Below the pieces are notes generated by a model, which ran no database searches, had not been told where the DNA came from, and worked only from the letters and a program-made list of their open reading frames with translations. From CAKSHC01 sp045595395 (GTDB lineage Bacteria > Bacillota > Clostridia > Oscillospirales > UMGS1783): a stretch of 64,000 nt of DNA. This document shows, one piece after another, positions 48,084 to 57,523 of the stretch. The position numbers were made by a program, and so were the translations under genes. Every line of letters begins with the position of its first letter. Within the stretch, counting starts at the first letter, position 1. The stretch is from NCBI GenBank assembly GCA_045595395.1, contig JAZOAH010000028.1:186001-250000 (forward strand), written 5' to 3'.

Positions 48084-48175
48084 TGGCGGAGAGAAAGGGA
48101 TTCGAACCCTTGAAGGAGTTTAAGTCCTTACACGATTTCCAGTCGTGCGCCTTAGACCAGCTCAGCCATCTCTCC
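48084..48175 (-). tRNA. tRNA-Ser (anticodon GGA)
   Basis: Class II cloverleaf on the minus strand: acceptor GGAGAGA/TCTCTCC, anticodon stem CACGA/TCGTG with loop CTGGAAA (anticodon GGA), a long variable arm (GGACTTAAACTCC), T stem AAGGG/CCCTT with TTCGAAT loop, and CCA encoded. Convergent with the CAT tRNA. Confidence 0.95.
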
Positions 48176-48196
48176 GGATGGGATTGTCCAACGCTT

Positions 48197-48225
48197 ATTC
48201 TACACGATTTGGAATCAAAATGCAA
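48197..48225 (-). promoter_or_regulatory. Promoter of tRNA-Ser
   Basis: On the minus strand TTGCAT (48225-48220), 17-bp spacer, TAGAAT (48202-48197), about 22 bases before the tRNA. Confidence 0.78.
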
Positions 48226-48241
48226 GCACTTTTTTTATAAA

Positions 48242-51200
48242 TTACACATCTATTTCCTTTTGACAGGAAAAAGCATAGATCACGCAGCGCTTGACCGGCT
48301 TTTCAATCAGTTTTTCCAGCGCCTGTGCATACAGCCGCAACTGCAACCGATACCGCTCCACATAATAGGCCTCGTCACTGCTGCGGTCGGTCTTGTAATC
48401 GACCAGGGTAATGCCGCCGTTTTCCTCAAAAAACAGGTCGATGACACCCTGCAGCATAATATTCTCGACATGCCCCACCAAGCTCGGATCATAACGCTCG
48501 GCCGAAACCTGGGACAAAAACCGATATTCACGCTCGACCATCGGCGAAGCGGCAATGCGCCCTGCCAACGGGCTTCGACGGAACTGTTCAATGGCATCCA
48601 GATCGACCGCCTCACCCTCCTCGGGGCTGAGTGTTCCACGATGCACCAGCGCATCTCGCAACACCGACAGCGGCGTTTGGTCAAAGGTCAAAAACTGCAT
48701 AAACTTATGGGTAGCCGTGCCTCGCTCGGCCGCCGACAGTCCTTGGCGCAGGAAGGCCGGCTTATCGTAGTTGATCTGCCGGGCCAGCATCAGCCCTGCG
48801 TCATCGTCCATGTCCCTCAGGCCCTTGAGGTCGGAAACCGACACCTTGGCCGGCACCTGTCCCAGCGCCTGATAGGGATACTCATAGTCCAGCATGGGAC
48901 GCATCTGCTCGATATCGGTCGTCTGGCACTGCTCCTGAGCCGGATCGACCGTCACCGTGATCGGCTGTTGCACCCGAATGACCAGACCGGGGATCCCCTC
49001 ACGCTGTGCCAGCGGCTCGGACAAGATGCTGCGCTCGAGCAGGTCGATATCGGGACATACCCCCTCGGGGATATCCACCCCGACACGTTCGGCAAAAGCC
49101 AGACCGGACGGATGGCGCAGGGCGGCCAACAGGAGCATTTCCAGCGGCGAAGCACAGCTTTGCACCAGGCGAGGCCCAAGGCGGCCACGGCCGACCAGTG
49201 CCAGGCTCTGTGATAAAAAGACTGGCAATCGGCCGGGCGTCGGTTTTTTCAGCCCCTGTTTTTCACTTATGCCAATGCTGCCGACCAAAAACAGTTTCTC
49301 TTTGGCACGGGTAAAAGCCACATACAAAAGCCGCAGTGTTTCGGCCTGCTCCTCCTCTCGATTGGAAGCCAGTACAGCCGAGCGGGCAAAGGTATCAAAG
49401 ATCATGCGCCGAGCCCGATCCTTGACCCGCAAGCCCATACCCAACGCATCCGAATAGACCATACGTCCGCGCGAGGACATCGACGAAACCGACGCCGACT
49501 CCATGTTCAGCACAAAGACATAGGGGTATTCCAGCCCCTTAACGGCATGGATGGTCGACACAGTGACATGCGGCGCAGCCGGCGCCGGGTTAGCGCCCTC
49601 AGCATCACGCAGTTGCTCCTCGACCCGCTCCATATAGCATAAAAAGCCGTACAGACCACGTAGCGAGCTGTTCTCATAATCTCGGGCATGACGATAGATC
49701 AGCCGCAGATTTTCCCGACGTGATTCGGGCGCCGTCATCGCTCCTACGGCAGCAAACAGCGAAAACTCACCGTACAGATCCCAGATCAGCCGATAGACCG
49801 GCTCTGCTCCTGCTCGGGCACGGTAGCGGTCGATCACCGACTTGGCATGCTTGGCCTTTTCGGTCTGACTTTGGCTTAAGCAGTCATACAGGCAACCTTT
49901 GCCACCCTCACGCAGATCACACAGTTCCTGCGCCGAGAAGCAAAAAATGGGGCTACGCAGCGCCGCCGCCATCGGGATATCGAGATAGGGGTTATCAATG
50001 GCACGCAAGAAGGAAAGGATGAATTTGACCTCATAGCGATCAAAATAACTCTTGGCCTTGGCTGAATAGGCCGGGATGCCGGCATCGGACAGGGCTCGCA
50101 CTACGGCATCGGCACGGCCTTTGGCGGCACGCATCAGGATGACGATATCGTTATAGGTCAGGGAGCGGGCGTTTTTGGCTTTGGCGTCCCATACCGTGCG
50201 GCCCTCCTCCATTAATTCTCGGATGCGGCGGGCACAGACCAGCCCCTGCTGATAATCCTTATCCATCGGCTCCTCTTCGGCCGTCTGCCAGCCGTCGTCG
50301 TTCTCGTCGCACAGCAGCAGTTCGGTATCGTAATCGCCCGACGGAAACTGCCCGGCCACATAGGCCCACTGGGTCGCATCGTAATCGGCGCCGCCCGATA
50401 CACGGCTCATGATCTGTGCAAAAAAGAAGTTGACAAAGCCCAGCACACCCTTGGACGAACGGAAATTGCGGGTCAAAAATTGCACCTGCGGAAATTCGCC
50501 CTCAGCCGTCGAAAACCGTTGCAGTTCCCCGGCAAAAAGGTCGGGACGGGCCTTACGGAAGCGATAGATCGACTGTTTTAAGTCGCCGACGCAAAAGAGA
50601 TTTTTTCCGTTGTCCGACAGGGCACGGAAGATGAGGTTTTGCAGCAAATTGGTATCCTGATACTCGTCGATGAGCACCTCTTCGATACGGCCGCCCAGAT
50701 CGCCGTCGATATAGGAACGGGCAAAATCGGTCAGCGTCACGGTATCGGTCGACGGATCGTAATGATCAACCAGCAGCGAAAGCGTCAGCCGTGAAGCGTC
50801 GGCATAGGACAGGACGTTTTTACGGCGTTTGGTTGCACGGTCGGCTCGGTAATAACGCTTGACGACTCGTTCCATGCCCTGCGCCATCTGCAAACAAAGG
50901 GATTGCTGAGCGATAAACTCGGCCTGGGACGGCAGGTACAGTTTTTTATAAATCTCATCTATTCTCGTGCGTGCCGCCTTGATCTTTGGCTGAATCAGGC
51001 GATAGGCTTCATAGTTATGATTTCGTGAACTAAGACTGGAAATCTTCGCAAAATTCGGCCCGGCCGGGATCTTGCCTTGGCGCAACATGGCAAGCTGCGC
51101 CTCGATCTCACTCAAATCTTCCAGGCGCTGATCGGCCGTTTTGTCGCCCAGTTCGACCCGATGCGCCTTGGCATATTCGGCCGCATCAACAAAGACCGAT

Positions 51201-51916
51201 CGCAGTTCGTTCACGTTTTGCTCGATATAATCCCGATAATAGCGATACCAGTCCGTCTGTTCGATCTCGGTGTGCTTAAACATGTCACGCAGCTGCTCAA
51301 GTTTGTACTCCGGATAGGGTTCGCTATCCAGTTTATCAATCAATTCGAGCATTTGCTCAAAAAATCCGATATCATCCTGTTCGCCAGAAAAGGCATCCAC
51401 GCAAGCCAAAAAGTCGGCATCTTGCTCCTCGTACAACGCATCGAACACCCCTTGCAGGGTGCTGCGCCGCAGCAGATCATGCTCCGGGCCACGGATGGTG
51501 CGGAAATCGGGAGATACCCCCAATTTCTGAAAATTGCGGCGGACAAACTCGCCGTAAAAGGCATCCATGGTGCAGATGCGTGCCTGCGGCAAGGCTAAGA
51601 TCTGACTGCTGAGCAACCGTTGCAGCGCACGGTCCTGCGTCTGATTGCGCTCCTTTTTCAGTTCATCGCCAATACGCTTGCGCATCTCGGCGGCGGCAGC
51701 CCTGGTAAAGGTGACGATCAGTAAATCCTGCACCGGCACACCGGCCTTGAGCTTTTCCACCACACGGCGGGTCAGCACCGAGGTCTTGCCCGAGCCTGCC
51801 GACGCACTCAGTAGCAGACGGCCGCCGTCGGTCTCCACCGCCCGTTCCTGTTCATGGGTCAGCTGACCGGGTACCGTCGGCTGCGTCACCGAAAAAGCAG
51901 GCACATCAGGTTTCAT
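48242..51916 (-). CDS. addA: AddA helicase-nuclease subunit
   Basis: The protein of about 1224 residues is a UvrD-type helicase fused to a RecB-like nuclease. Visible motifs are Walker A SASAGSGKTSVLTRRVV near residue 30, DEYQDTNLLQNLIF (motif II) near 414, FLTRNFRSSKGVLGFV (motif III/IV region) near 480, TIHAVKGLEYPYVFVLN (motif V) near 778, and the nuclease core GVIDLFFEENGGITLVDYKTD near 1170. With AddB it resects double-strand breaks up to Chi sites. ATG 51916 is inside the end of addB (11-base overlap), so the two subunits are coupled. Confidence 0.95.
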   Translation of the reverse strand: MKPDVPAFSVTQPTVPGQLTHEQERAVETDGGRLLLSASAGSGKTSVLTRRVVEKLKAGVPVQDLLIVTFTRAAAAEMRKRIGDELKKERNQTQDRALQRLLSSQILALPQARICTMDAFYGEFVRRNFQKLGVSPDFRTIRGPEHDLLRRSTLQGVFDALYEEQDADFLACVDAFSGEQDDIGFFEQMLELIDKLDSEPYPEYKLEQLRDMFKHTEIEQTDWYRYYRDYIEQNVNELRSVFVDAAEYAKAHRVELGDKTADQRLEDLSEIEAQLAMLRQGKIPAGPNFAKISSLSSRNHNYEAYRLIQPKIKAARTRIDEIYKKLYLPSQAEFIAQQSLCLQMAQGMERVVKRYYRADRATKRRKNVLSYADASRLTLSLLVDHYDPSTDTVTLTDFARSYIDGDLGGRIEEVLIDEYQDTNLLQNLIFRALSDNGKNLFCVGDLKQSIYRFRKARPDLFAGELQRFSTAEGEFPQVQFLTRNFRSSKGVLGFVNFFFAQIMSRVSGGADYDATQWAYVAGQFPSGDYDTELLLCDENDDGWQTAEEEPMDKDYQQGLVCARRIRELMEEGRTVWDAKAKNARSLTYNDIVILMRAAKGRADAVVRALSDAGIPAYSAKAKSYFDRYEVKFILSFLRAIDNPYLDIPMAAALRSPIFCFSAQELCDLREGGKGCLYDCLSQSQTEKAKHAKSVIDRYRARAGAEPVYRLIWDLYGEFSLFAAVGAMTAPESRRENLRLIYRHARDYENSSLRGLYGFLCYMERVEEQLRDAEGANPAPAAPHVTVSTIHAVKGLEYPYVFVLNMESASVSSMSSRGRMVYSDALGMGLRVKDRARRMIFDTFARSAVLASNREEEQAETLRLLYVAFTRAKEKLFLVGSIGISEKQGLKKPTPGRLPVFLSQSLALVGRGRLGPRLVQSCASPLEMLLLAALRHPSGLAFAERVGVDIPEGVCPDIDLLERSILSEPLAQREGIPGLVIRVQQPITVTVDPAQEQCQTTDIEQMRPMLDYEYPYQALGQVPAKVSVSDLKGLRDMDDDAGLMLARQINYDKPAFLRQGLSAAERGTATHKFMQFLTFDQTPLSVLRDALVHRGTLSPEEGEAVDLDAIEQFRRSPLAGRIAASPMVEREYRFLSQVSAERYDPSLVGHVENIMLQGVIDLFFEENGGITLVDYKTDRSSDEAYYVERYRLQLRLYAQALEKLIEKPVKRCVIYAFSCQKEIDV

Positions 51917-54900
51917 CACTCGCCACCACCTTTCTTTCCAATTCGCTGCCGCTGTATTTTTCGTAGCGACGCACCTGTCCATGCCCCTCTTCAAAGGCGC
52001 AGACAGCCGCATAGTCACAGTACTTACATCCGATATTCGTCTTGCCGCGCATCAAGGGCGCCGGCGTCACATCGCCATACAACAATTCCTGACCCAGCTT
52101 TCCGATCAGGCCGATCAGATGCTCCTGTAACGCAGCAAAGCCACGCTCGGGAATGAGTTTTCCTGTCAGTTTTTCGTCTTTGCCTATGTGGGCATCGATA
52201 AACCGCCCTTTCAGTTCCCTTTCCATAGCGGCTAACACCTTCGCATCATTGACCAAAAGCCCGTTTTGCGCTCCCTGCCTGGCCAGTGACTCAACCAACT
52301 CCTCTTCCTTCGGCAACGCCTTGCCGGCCTTTACGCTATAAAACTGCTGCTTAGCCGGATAGTACAGCACACCGGCCGGACGCAAGGCCAAGCCATAGCG
52401 CTCGCCGCCGTTTTCCATTAACGAGAACAAATACAGCAGCATCTGGGCGGCATAGCCGTTGTAGATATCTTCAAAATCAAAGGTTTTCAGACCCGTTTTA
52501 TAATCGACGATGCGCAGAAAACGACCGGCATCCGTTTGCATGCTGTCGACTCGGTCGATCGAGCCCTCGACCCGCAGACTGCCGCCCTCAAACTCGATGC
52601 GAATCGGCTCGATTGCGCCGCCCTGCTCGATCTTAAGCTCAAAGTCCTTGGCACGGAAGGCCGATTGTTCAAACTCGTCACACAACCGATCGATCAGTTC
52701 ATGCACCGTTTCACGGATGCGGCCAAACAGATAGAGAAACCGTGCCGAGCGCCGGCCACCGAAATACCCTTGCAGATACGATTCCATGCGCTCATCCACC
52801 TGACGGTAGACCTCGTCACGGTCCTCCTCCCACATGGGCGTGCGGTTATCCCGAGCATAACTGCCCAGCACCTTTTCCATGATATCATGAACAAAACTGC
52901 CCAGCTCCCTGACCGATAACTCGGCTCGCTCGACCGGTTTCAGACGCAGGACATATTTACAGAAATACTTGAACCGACAGCCGGTCAGAGCATCCAAACT
53001 GGTGGGCGAAACCGCCAGGCCCTCACCCCGTATGCGGTGCTCAAGCACCGCCGAATGGGCGATATCACGCTGACCGATCTCCCGCGCCTGACGGGCCAAG
53101 GCCAGACGGTCACGGTAATAGGGCTGCTGCTCAAAATAGGAAAGCAAGCCCTCGTCGGCAAAGCCACCGGCGACCAACCGCTCAAAGGCCGCCGTGCGAT
53201 CTCTTGGCTGATCGTTGCCGACCGACAGCAAGACCTTGGGGAACAACTGCCGCACCTGATCGAAAAATTCCGACGGCTGGACCGCCTCATGGTCGTCGCC
53301 CAGCTGATGATAGGACAAAAAGAGCTTTTCGGTGGGCATGGTAAAGGCCAGATAGGCGTAAAACCACTCGTCCCGACCGCCTGCACTTTCCTCCCAATCG
53401 ACCCCGACCGACTGCAGGCTTTCACGGTCGCTGTCATTGACCAGTTCCGGGTCGTTCACGGTAGCCGGGAAGATTCCGGCATTGACGCCCAACACAAAAA
53501 CGGCACGGCGGCCGACGGTACGTACATGATCGACCCGACCGGTCAGCACCTCATCGACCGAGGTGGGGATGCGACCGATATCGTAACTGCCCAGCGCACA
53601 GGCCCAAAGCTGACGGAAGGTGTCGGCATCGGTCGGCATATCGCCCGCCGCCCCGTACAGCGCATCCAAGGCCTTGCCGATGATCTCCCACGTCTGCTCA
53701 CATTCCTGCGCCTGAGCGTGGTCGCCCTGGCGGTCAAGCAGTACCGTCTGTTCGCCCAGGCGGTCGGCCACGCCGGTCGATTCCATATACTCATACAAGG
53801 CTCGGCAAACATCGCCGACCGTTCCCTTGAGTGCTTGTTTGATCGTCAAGATCGGTTCGATGATACGGGCACGATCGGCGTTGATATCGGCCAAGCGTTG
53901 CCTCGACTGTTCGGTGATCTCTTTGGTAAAGCCGTCGGGATGATCGACAAAATCCTTAAACCAACAGCCGGGCAGCGGCTCCCATACGGCACAATAGCGC
54001 TGCATACGACCCAATGCGGCATCGTCCAACGGGGTCAGACCTGTTTTGATATGGGTCAGCACATCCTCGGTGGTGAAATCATCGGCGGCAATATCCAGCG
54101 CCGTACTGAGCAAAAGTGCCAGCGGCTTGACCTGGATGCGGGTGCGTTTATCGGTAAAGACCGAGATGCCGTGCATCTCAAAAACACTGTCCAGCACGCC
54201 CTTGTATCCGTTCTCATCCCGACACAGCACGGCGATCTCTCCGTCCCGATAGCCCATACGGCGCAACGCTGCGATCTGCCCGGCGGCATACTCGGCCTCA
54301 TCAAAGTTGTCGGCAGCGGCATGCAGCACGATGGCATCGGTATCTTCTTCATAGGCGGGGGCTTGTTGCATAAACAGATGGTGGCGCAGATGCTCGAGCG
54401 CAGCATCACCCTGCGGCTGATCGACACGCTGCGTCTGCACCGTCACACCCCGGCTATCGGCCAGGCGGCGCAGTTGCTCCATGGTGCGCAGCGGACGGGC
54501 AAAGACCGACTCACGCTCGGCCTCGGCCTGTCGGGTATCGGCAGGAAAGGCAAAGGTCATCTCACAGTCGGCCATCAACCGACCGAGCAGTCCCAGTTCG
54601 GCGGCCGAAAAATAGTAAAAGCCGTCTACATAGATACGGTAACCGGCAAATACCGCCTCTTCTTGTAACAAGGCGGCCGCCTGTTCCTGTTCGTCTCCGG
54701 CAAAATCCCGCTCTTCCATCATGGCACGGTACTGACCGACGATCATGGCCAGTTCCGATAGCTTGTCCCGTCGGACGCCCAGCGACTGGGCGGCGGCTTC
54801 CAACTGTTCCGGGGTGACGCAGGAGCGGCGCATCTGCTCATCGACCCGACACAGCTGGGTAACAAACCCTTCGGTCAGGCGAGCCGACGCATAAAAGCGC

Positions 54901-55202
54901 AACTGGTCACGCAGTTTAGTAAAGGCACGCAGCATGACCACGGCACGCACGGCCGAATCGGGCTGGCGATCCAAACTGCGGCCGCAAGCGATCATGACAC
55001 GGCGGGCCAGTCTTTTGAAACTGACCACCTCGGCACGGCCGCCAAAGCCCTGCGGGCGCAGCTGCATAAGCCGATGCTCGGCATGCACGGTAAACTGCTC
55101 GGGCACAAGCAGCAAGCAGGGTCTTCCCTGCGCCGCATCCTCGACAAAGGCCCGATACAACTGTTGCCGATGCTCCAGATGTCCTAAAAGAAAACGGATC
55201 AT
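51906..55202 (-). CDS. addB: AddB subunit, Walker A motif absent
   Basis: The protein of about 1098 residues has the AddB plan: an inactive-helicase-like core with CLLLVPEQFTVHAEHRL near residue 35, and a C-terminal nuclease with IVDYKTGLKTF near 930. The Fe-S cluster cysteines are present as GCRFKYFC near 745 and GCKYCDYAAVC near 1065. The N-terminus reads MIRFLLGHLEHRQQLYRAF where most Firmicute AddB have ILGRAGSGKS-like Walker A, so the nucleotide-binding lysine is missing. ATG 55202 has GGAGG 6 bases upstream; the TTG at 55217 lies before that site. Confidence 0.93.
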   Translation of the reverse strand: MIRFLLGHLEHRQQLYRAFVEDAAQGRPCLLLVPEQFTVHAEHRLMQLRPQGFGGRAEVVSFKRLARRVMIACGRSLDRQPDSAVRAVVMLRAFTKLRDQLRFYASARLTEGFVTQLCRVDEQMRRSCVTPEQLEAAAQSLGVRRDKLSELAMIVGQYRAMMEERDFAGDEQEQAAALLQEEAVFAGYRIYVDGFYYFSAAELGLLGRLMADCEMTFAFPADTRQAEAERESVFARPLRTMEQLRRLADSRGVTVQTQRVDQPQGDAALEHLRHHLFMQQAPAYEEDTDAIVLHAAADNFDEAEYAAGQIAALRRMGYRDGEIAVLCRDENGYKGVLDSVFEMHGISVFTDKRTRIQVKPLALLLSTALDIAADDFTTEDVLTHIKTGLTPLDDAALGRMQRYCAVWEPLPGCWFKDFVDHPDGFTKEITEQSRQRLADINADRARIIEPILTIKQALKGTVGDVCRALYEYMESTGVADRLGEQTVLLDRQGDHAQAQECEQTWEIIGKALDALYGAAGDMPTDADTFRQLWACALGSYDIGRIPTSVDEVLTGRVDHVRTVGRRAVFVLGVNAGIFPATVNDPELVNDSDRESLQSVGVDWEESAGGRDEWFYAYLAFTMPTEKLFLSYHQLGDDHEAVQPSEFFDQVRQLFPKVLLSVGNDQPRDRTAAFERLVAGGFADEGLLSYFEQQPYYRDRLALARQAREIGQRDIAHSAVLEHRIRGEGLAVSPTSLDALTGCRFKYFCKYVLRLKPVERAELSVRELGSFVHDIMEKVLGSYARDNRTPMWEEDRDEVYRQVDERMESYLQGYFGGRRSARFLYLFGRIRETVHELIDRLCDEFEQSAFRAKDFELKIEQGGAIEPIRIEFEGGSLRVEGSIDRVDSMQTDAGRFLRIVDYKTGLKTFDFEDIYNGYAAQMLLYLFSLMENGGERYGLALRPAGVLYYPAKQQFYSVKAGKALPKEEELVESLARQGAQNGLLVNDAKVLAAMERELKGRFIDAHIGKDEKLTGKLIPERGFAALQEHLIGLIGKLGQELLYGDVTPAPLMRGKTNIGCKYCDYAAVCAFEEGHGQVRRYEKYSGSELERKVVASDET

Positions 55203-55246
55203 GACACCCTCCGACAATTTTTATAATTTATTATACCACCGATACC

Positions 55247-55275
55247 TTGAAAAAGCAAATAGGCTTTGTTATACT
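55247..55275 (+). promoter_or_regulatory. sigma-A promoter of the tsaE operon
   Basis: TTGAAA at 55247-55252 and TATACT at 55270-55275 with a 17-bp spacer, divergent from addB. Confidence 0.8.
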
Positions 55276-55300
55276 ATACAATGAGTGAGGAGGCGACAGC

Positions 55301-55735
55301 ATGACCTATATTTCACAAAGCCCTATGCAGACCACGGCATTGGCCGAACAATTTGCACAGACCCTCAAGGGGGGCGAATTTCTTGCCTTTTACGGCGATC
55401 TGGGCGCCGGCAAGACTCGGTTTATCGCCGGTATCGCCAAGGCCTTCGGCTGCATCGACCATGCCTCCAGCCCCACCTTTGCCATCGTAAATTTCTATCG
55501 TGGCCCAAAACCCTTGTGCCATTTTGATATGTATCGCATCGACGCCGACTCCCTGGAGGACACCGGCTTTTACGATTATATGGATCAGGGCGTGACCATT
55601 GCCTGCGAGTGGTGCGAAAACATTGCCAGTGAGATCCCTCACGATGCCATTCGCATCACCATCGAAAAGGGCCAAGAGCCCGACACCCGCATCATCCGCA
55701 TCGAAGGAGGCACTTATGAAAATACTGGCCATTGA
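55301..55735 (+). CDS. tsaE: tRNA threonylcarbamoyladenosine biosynthesis ATPase TsaE
   Basis: The 144-residue protein has the P-loop GDLGAGKTRFIAGIAKAFG (about residues 32-50), SPTFAIVNFY near 59 and CHFDMYRI near 72, the TsaE set. It drives the TsaB-TsaD complex that makes t6A37 on ANN-decoding tRNAs. GTGAGGAGG precedes ATG 55301. It overlaps tsaB by 20 bases. tsaD is not in the window. Confidence 0.96.
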   Translation: MTYISQSPMQTTALAEQFAQTLKGGEFLAFYGDLGAGKTRFIAGIAKAFGCIDHASSPTFAIVNFYRGPKPLCHFDMYRIDADSLEDTGFYDYMDQGVTIACEWCENIASEIPHDAIRITIEKGQEPDTRIIRIEGGTYENTGH

Positions 55736-56435
55736 TTGCTGCTCCAGTTCCTGCAGCGCCGCTGTCATGGATGAGGAGCGGCTGCTCTCCCTCTCTCTGC
55801 TCGATTGCGGTCTGGGTCACAGCAAGACCATCCTTGTTCAGATCGATCAGGTGCTCGGCAATGCCGGACTGACGCGCAAGGATATTGACTATATTGCCAC
55901 CACCGTCGGCCCCGGCTCTTTTACCGGCATCCGCATCGGGGTATCGACCGCTAAGGGACTGGCCCAGTCGACCGGCATCGGCTTGATCCCCCTTTCGACC
56001 ATGGATGCACTGGCCTATAACAGCGCCGCACCCGACGGCACGGTCATTGCCTGCGTGCTCGATGCCAGACGGCAGCAGGTCTACAATGCCCTGTTTGAAA
56101 TGCGAGGCGGCAGACCCGAACGTCTGTGCGAGGATCGTGCGCTGGCCATCGAAGAGTTGGGCGAGGAACTGGCCGTCAAAAACAAGCCCGTCCTTTTTGT
56201 GGGCGACGGTGCCGCCCTGTGCTATGACCGTCTGTGCGGCACCTTGGATTGTCGCAAAGCCCCCGCCAATCTCATCGCCGCTTCGGCCGCTTCGGCCGCT
56301 TTGGCTGCGCACGAGGCCGCCTATTCTTGTAACTTCCGCCCGACCAGTTGCCACGACCTGACACCGGTGTATCTGCGCCGCCCTCAGGCCGAACGGGAAC
56401 GGCTCGAGCGTTTAAAGATGGAGGAGAAAGCATGA
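55716..56435 (+). CDS. tsaB: tRNA threonylcarbamoyladenosine biosynthesis protein TsaB
   Basis: The 239-residue protein has the ASKHA-type start KILAIDCCSSSCSAAVM and TTVGPGSFTGIRIGVSTAKGL near residue 62, typical of TsaB, which scaffolds TsaD and TsaE in t6A synthesis. In the N-terminal motif the usual DTS is DCC. ATG 55716 has GAAGGAGG 5 bases upstream and begins inside tsaE; the stop overlaps rpiB by ATGA. rimI and tsaD, often neighbours, are absent. Confidence 0.94.
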   Translation: MKILAIDCCSSSCSAAVMDEERLLSLSLLDCGLGHSKTILVQIDQVLGNAGLTRKDIDYIATTVGPGSFTGIRIGVSTAKGLAQSTGIGLIPLSTMDALAYNSAAPDGTVIACVLDARRQQVYNALFEMRGGRPERLCEDRALAIEELGEELAVKNKPVLFVGDGAALCYDRLCGTLDCRKAPANLIAASAASAALAAHEAAYSCNFRPTSCHDLTPVYLRRPQAERERLERLKMEEKA

Positions 56436-56890
56436 AACTTATTATCGGTAACGACCACGCCGGCGTCAATCTCAAAAAGGCTATCGTGAATCATCTGCAA
56501 GAACTCGGCCACCAGATCAAGGACATCGGCATCGCCGCAGGCGAGAGAGCCGACTATCCCGATGTGGCCGAAACATTGGCCCTTGCCATAGCGGACAAGC
56601 AGTACGAGCTGGGTATCCTGGTCTGCGGCACCGGCATCGGCATGTCCATGGCCGCCAACCGTGTCAGCGGTGTACGTGCCGCCGCCACCTCTTCGGCCTT
56701 CGGCGCTAAATACACCCGTGCCCATAACAATGCCAACGTGCTCTGCCTGGGCGAGCGTATCTTGGGCGAGGGCGAGGCGCTGGAGCTGGTCGACCTGTTT
56801 ATCACCACCCCCTTTGACACCGAAAATCCCCGCCACCAAAACCGCGTGGATAAGATCGACGCAATGGATAAGAAATATAAAGGAGAGTAA
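56432..56890 (+). CDS. rpiB: Ribose 5-phosphate isomerase B (RpiB/LacA/LacB family)
   Basis: The 152-residue protein has the RpiB motifs: GNDHAGVNLKKAIV at residues 5-18, the catalytic Cys in LVCGTGIGMSMAANRVSGVRAA near residue 66, HNNANVLCLGERILGE near 98 and a C-terminal FDTENPRHQNRVDKI. It interconverts ribose and ribulose 5-phosphates in the pentose phosphate pathway. It starts in an ATGA overlap with tsaB and ends 3 bases before upp. Confidence 0.95.
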   Translation: MKLIIGNDHAGVNLKKAIVNHLQELGHQIKDIGIAAGERADYPDVAETLALAIADKQYELGILVCGTGIGMSMAANRVSGVRAAATSSAFGAKYTRAHNNANVLCLGERILGEGEALELVDLFITTPFDTENPRHQNRVDKIDAMDKKYKGE

Positions 56891-56893
56891 CCC

Positions 56894-57523
56894 ATGGACA
56901 AGAACGTTCACATCATGGACCACCCCCTCATCCAGCACAAGTTGGCCCTCATCCGCAACAAGGACACCGGTGTTAAGGAGTTTCGTGAGACCATTTCCGA
57001 GATCGCTACCCTGCTGTGCTACGATGCCGCCCGCAACCTGCGCACCAAGGAGGTACTGGTCGAGACCCCGCTGACCACCGCCAAGTGCAACGTGTTGGCT
57101 GATAGTGTCGCCATCGTTCCCATCCTGCGTGCCGGACTGGGCATGGTCGACGGCATCCTCTCCCTGATCCCCAACGCCAAAGTCGGGCATATCGGCCTGT
57201 ATCGTGATCCTCAGACCAAGCAGCCGGTCGAGTACTACTGCAAACTGCCCGATCATATTCAGGAGCGTGAGGTCTTTATCGTCGATCCGATGCTGGCCAC
57301 CGGCGGCAGCGCCATTGCCGCCGTCCAGTTCCTCAAGAATTACGGCGCCAAAAAGATCAATTTCCTGTGCATTATCGCCGCTCCCGAGGGCCTGAATGCC
57401 CTGCATGAGGCTCATCCCGATGTCGATATCTTCTGTGCCTCGCTGGACGAAAAACTCAACGATCACGCCTACATCGTCCCCGGCCTGGGTGATGCCGGCG
57501 ACCGCATCTTCGGTACAAAATGA
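56894..57523 (+). CDS. upp: Uracil phosphoribosyltransferase
   Basis: The 209-residue protein is a complete UPRT with VHIMDHPLIQHKLALIRN at the N-terminus, VPILRAGLGMVDG near residue 76, the PRPP loop VDPMLATGGSAIAA near 131 and the uracil-binding DRIFGTK at the C-terminus. It salvages uracil to UMP. It sits between rpiB and the iron alcohol dehydrogenase, the stop TGA overlapping the next ATG. RBS AAAGGAGAG precedes the ATG. Confidence 0.97.
   Translation: MDKNVHIMDHPLIQHKLALIRNKDTGVKEFRETISEIATLLCYDAARNLRTKEVLVETPLTTAKCNVLADSVAIVPILRAGLGMVDGILSLIPNAKVGHIGLYRDPQTKQPVEYYCKLPDHIQEREVFIVDPMLATGGSAIAAVQFLKNYGAKKINFLCIIAAPEGLNALHEAHPDVDIFCASLDEKLNDHAYIVPGLGDAGDRIFGTK

Noticed and set aside
53037..54668. 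A 540-codon open frame on the plus strand opposite addB, and similar long antisense frames opposite both PBP genes (for example 16773-18767) and other genes
   Set aside because: They have no ribosome binding site or recognisable domains and arise from the biased third-base composition of the GC-rich genes on the other strand.
55285..55527. Alternative 80-codon frame starting at 55285 in front of tsaE
   Set aside because: It is out of frame with tsaE, and the conserved P-loop protein beginning at 55301 has the better ribosome binding site.
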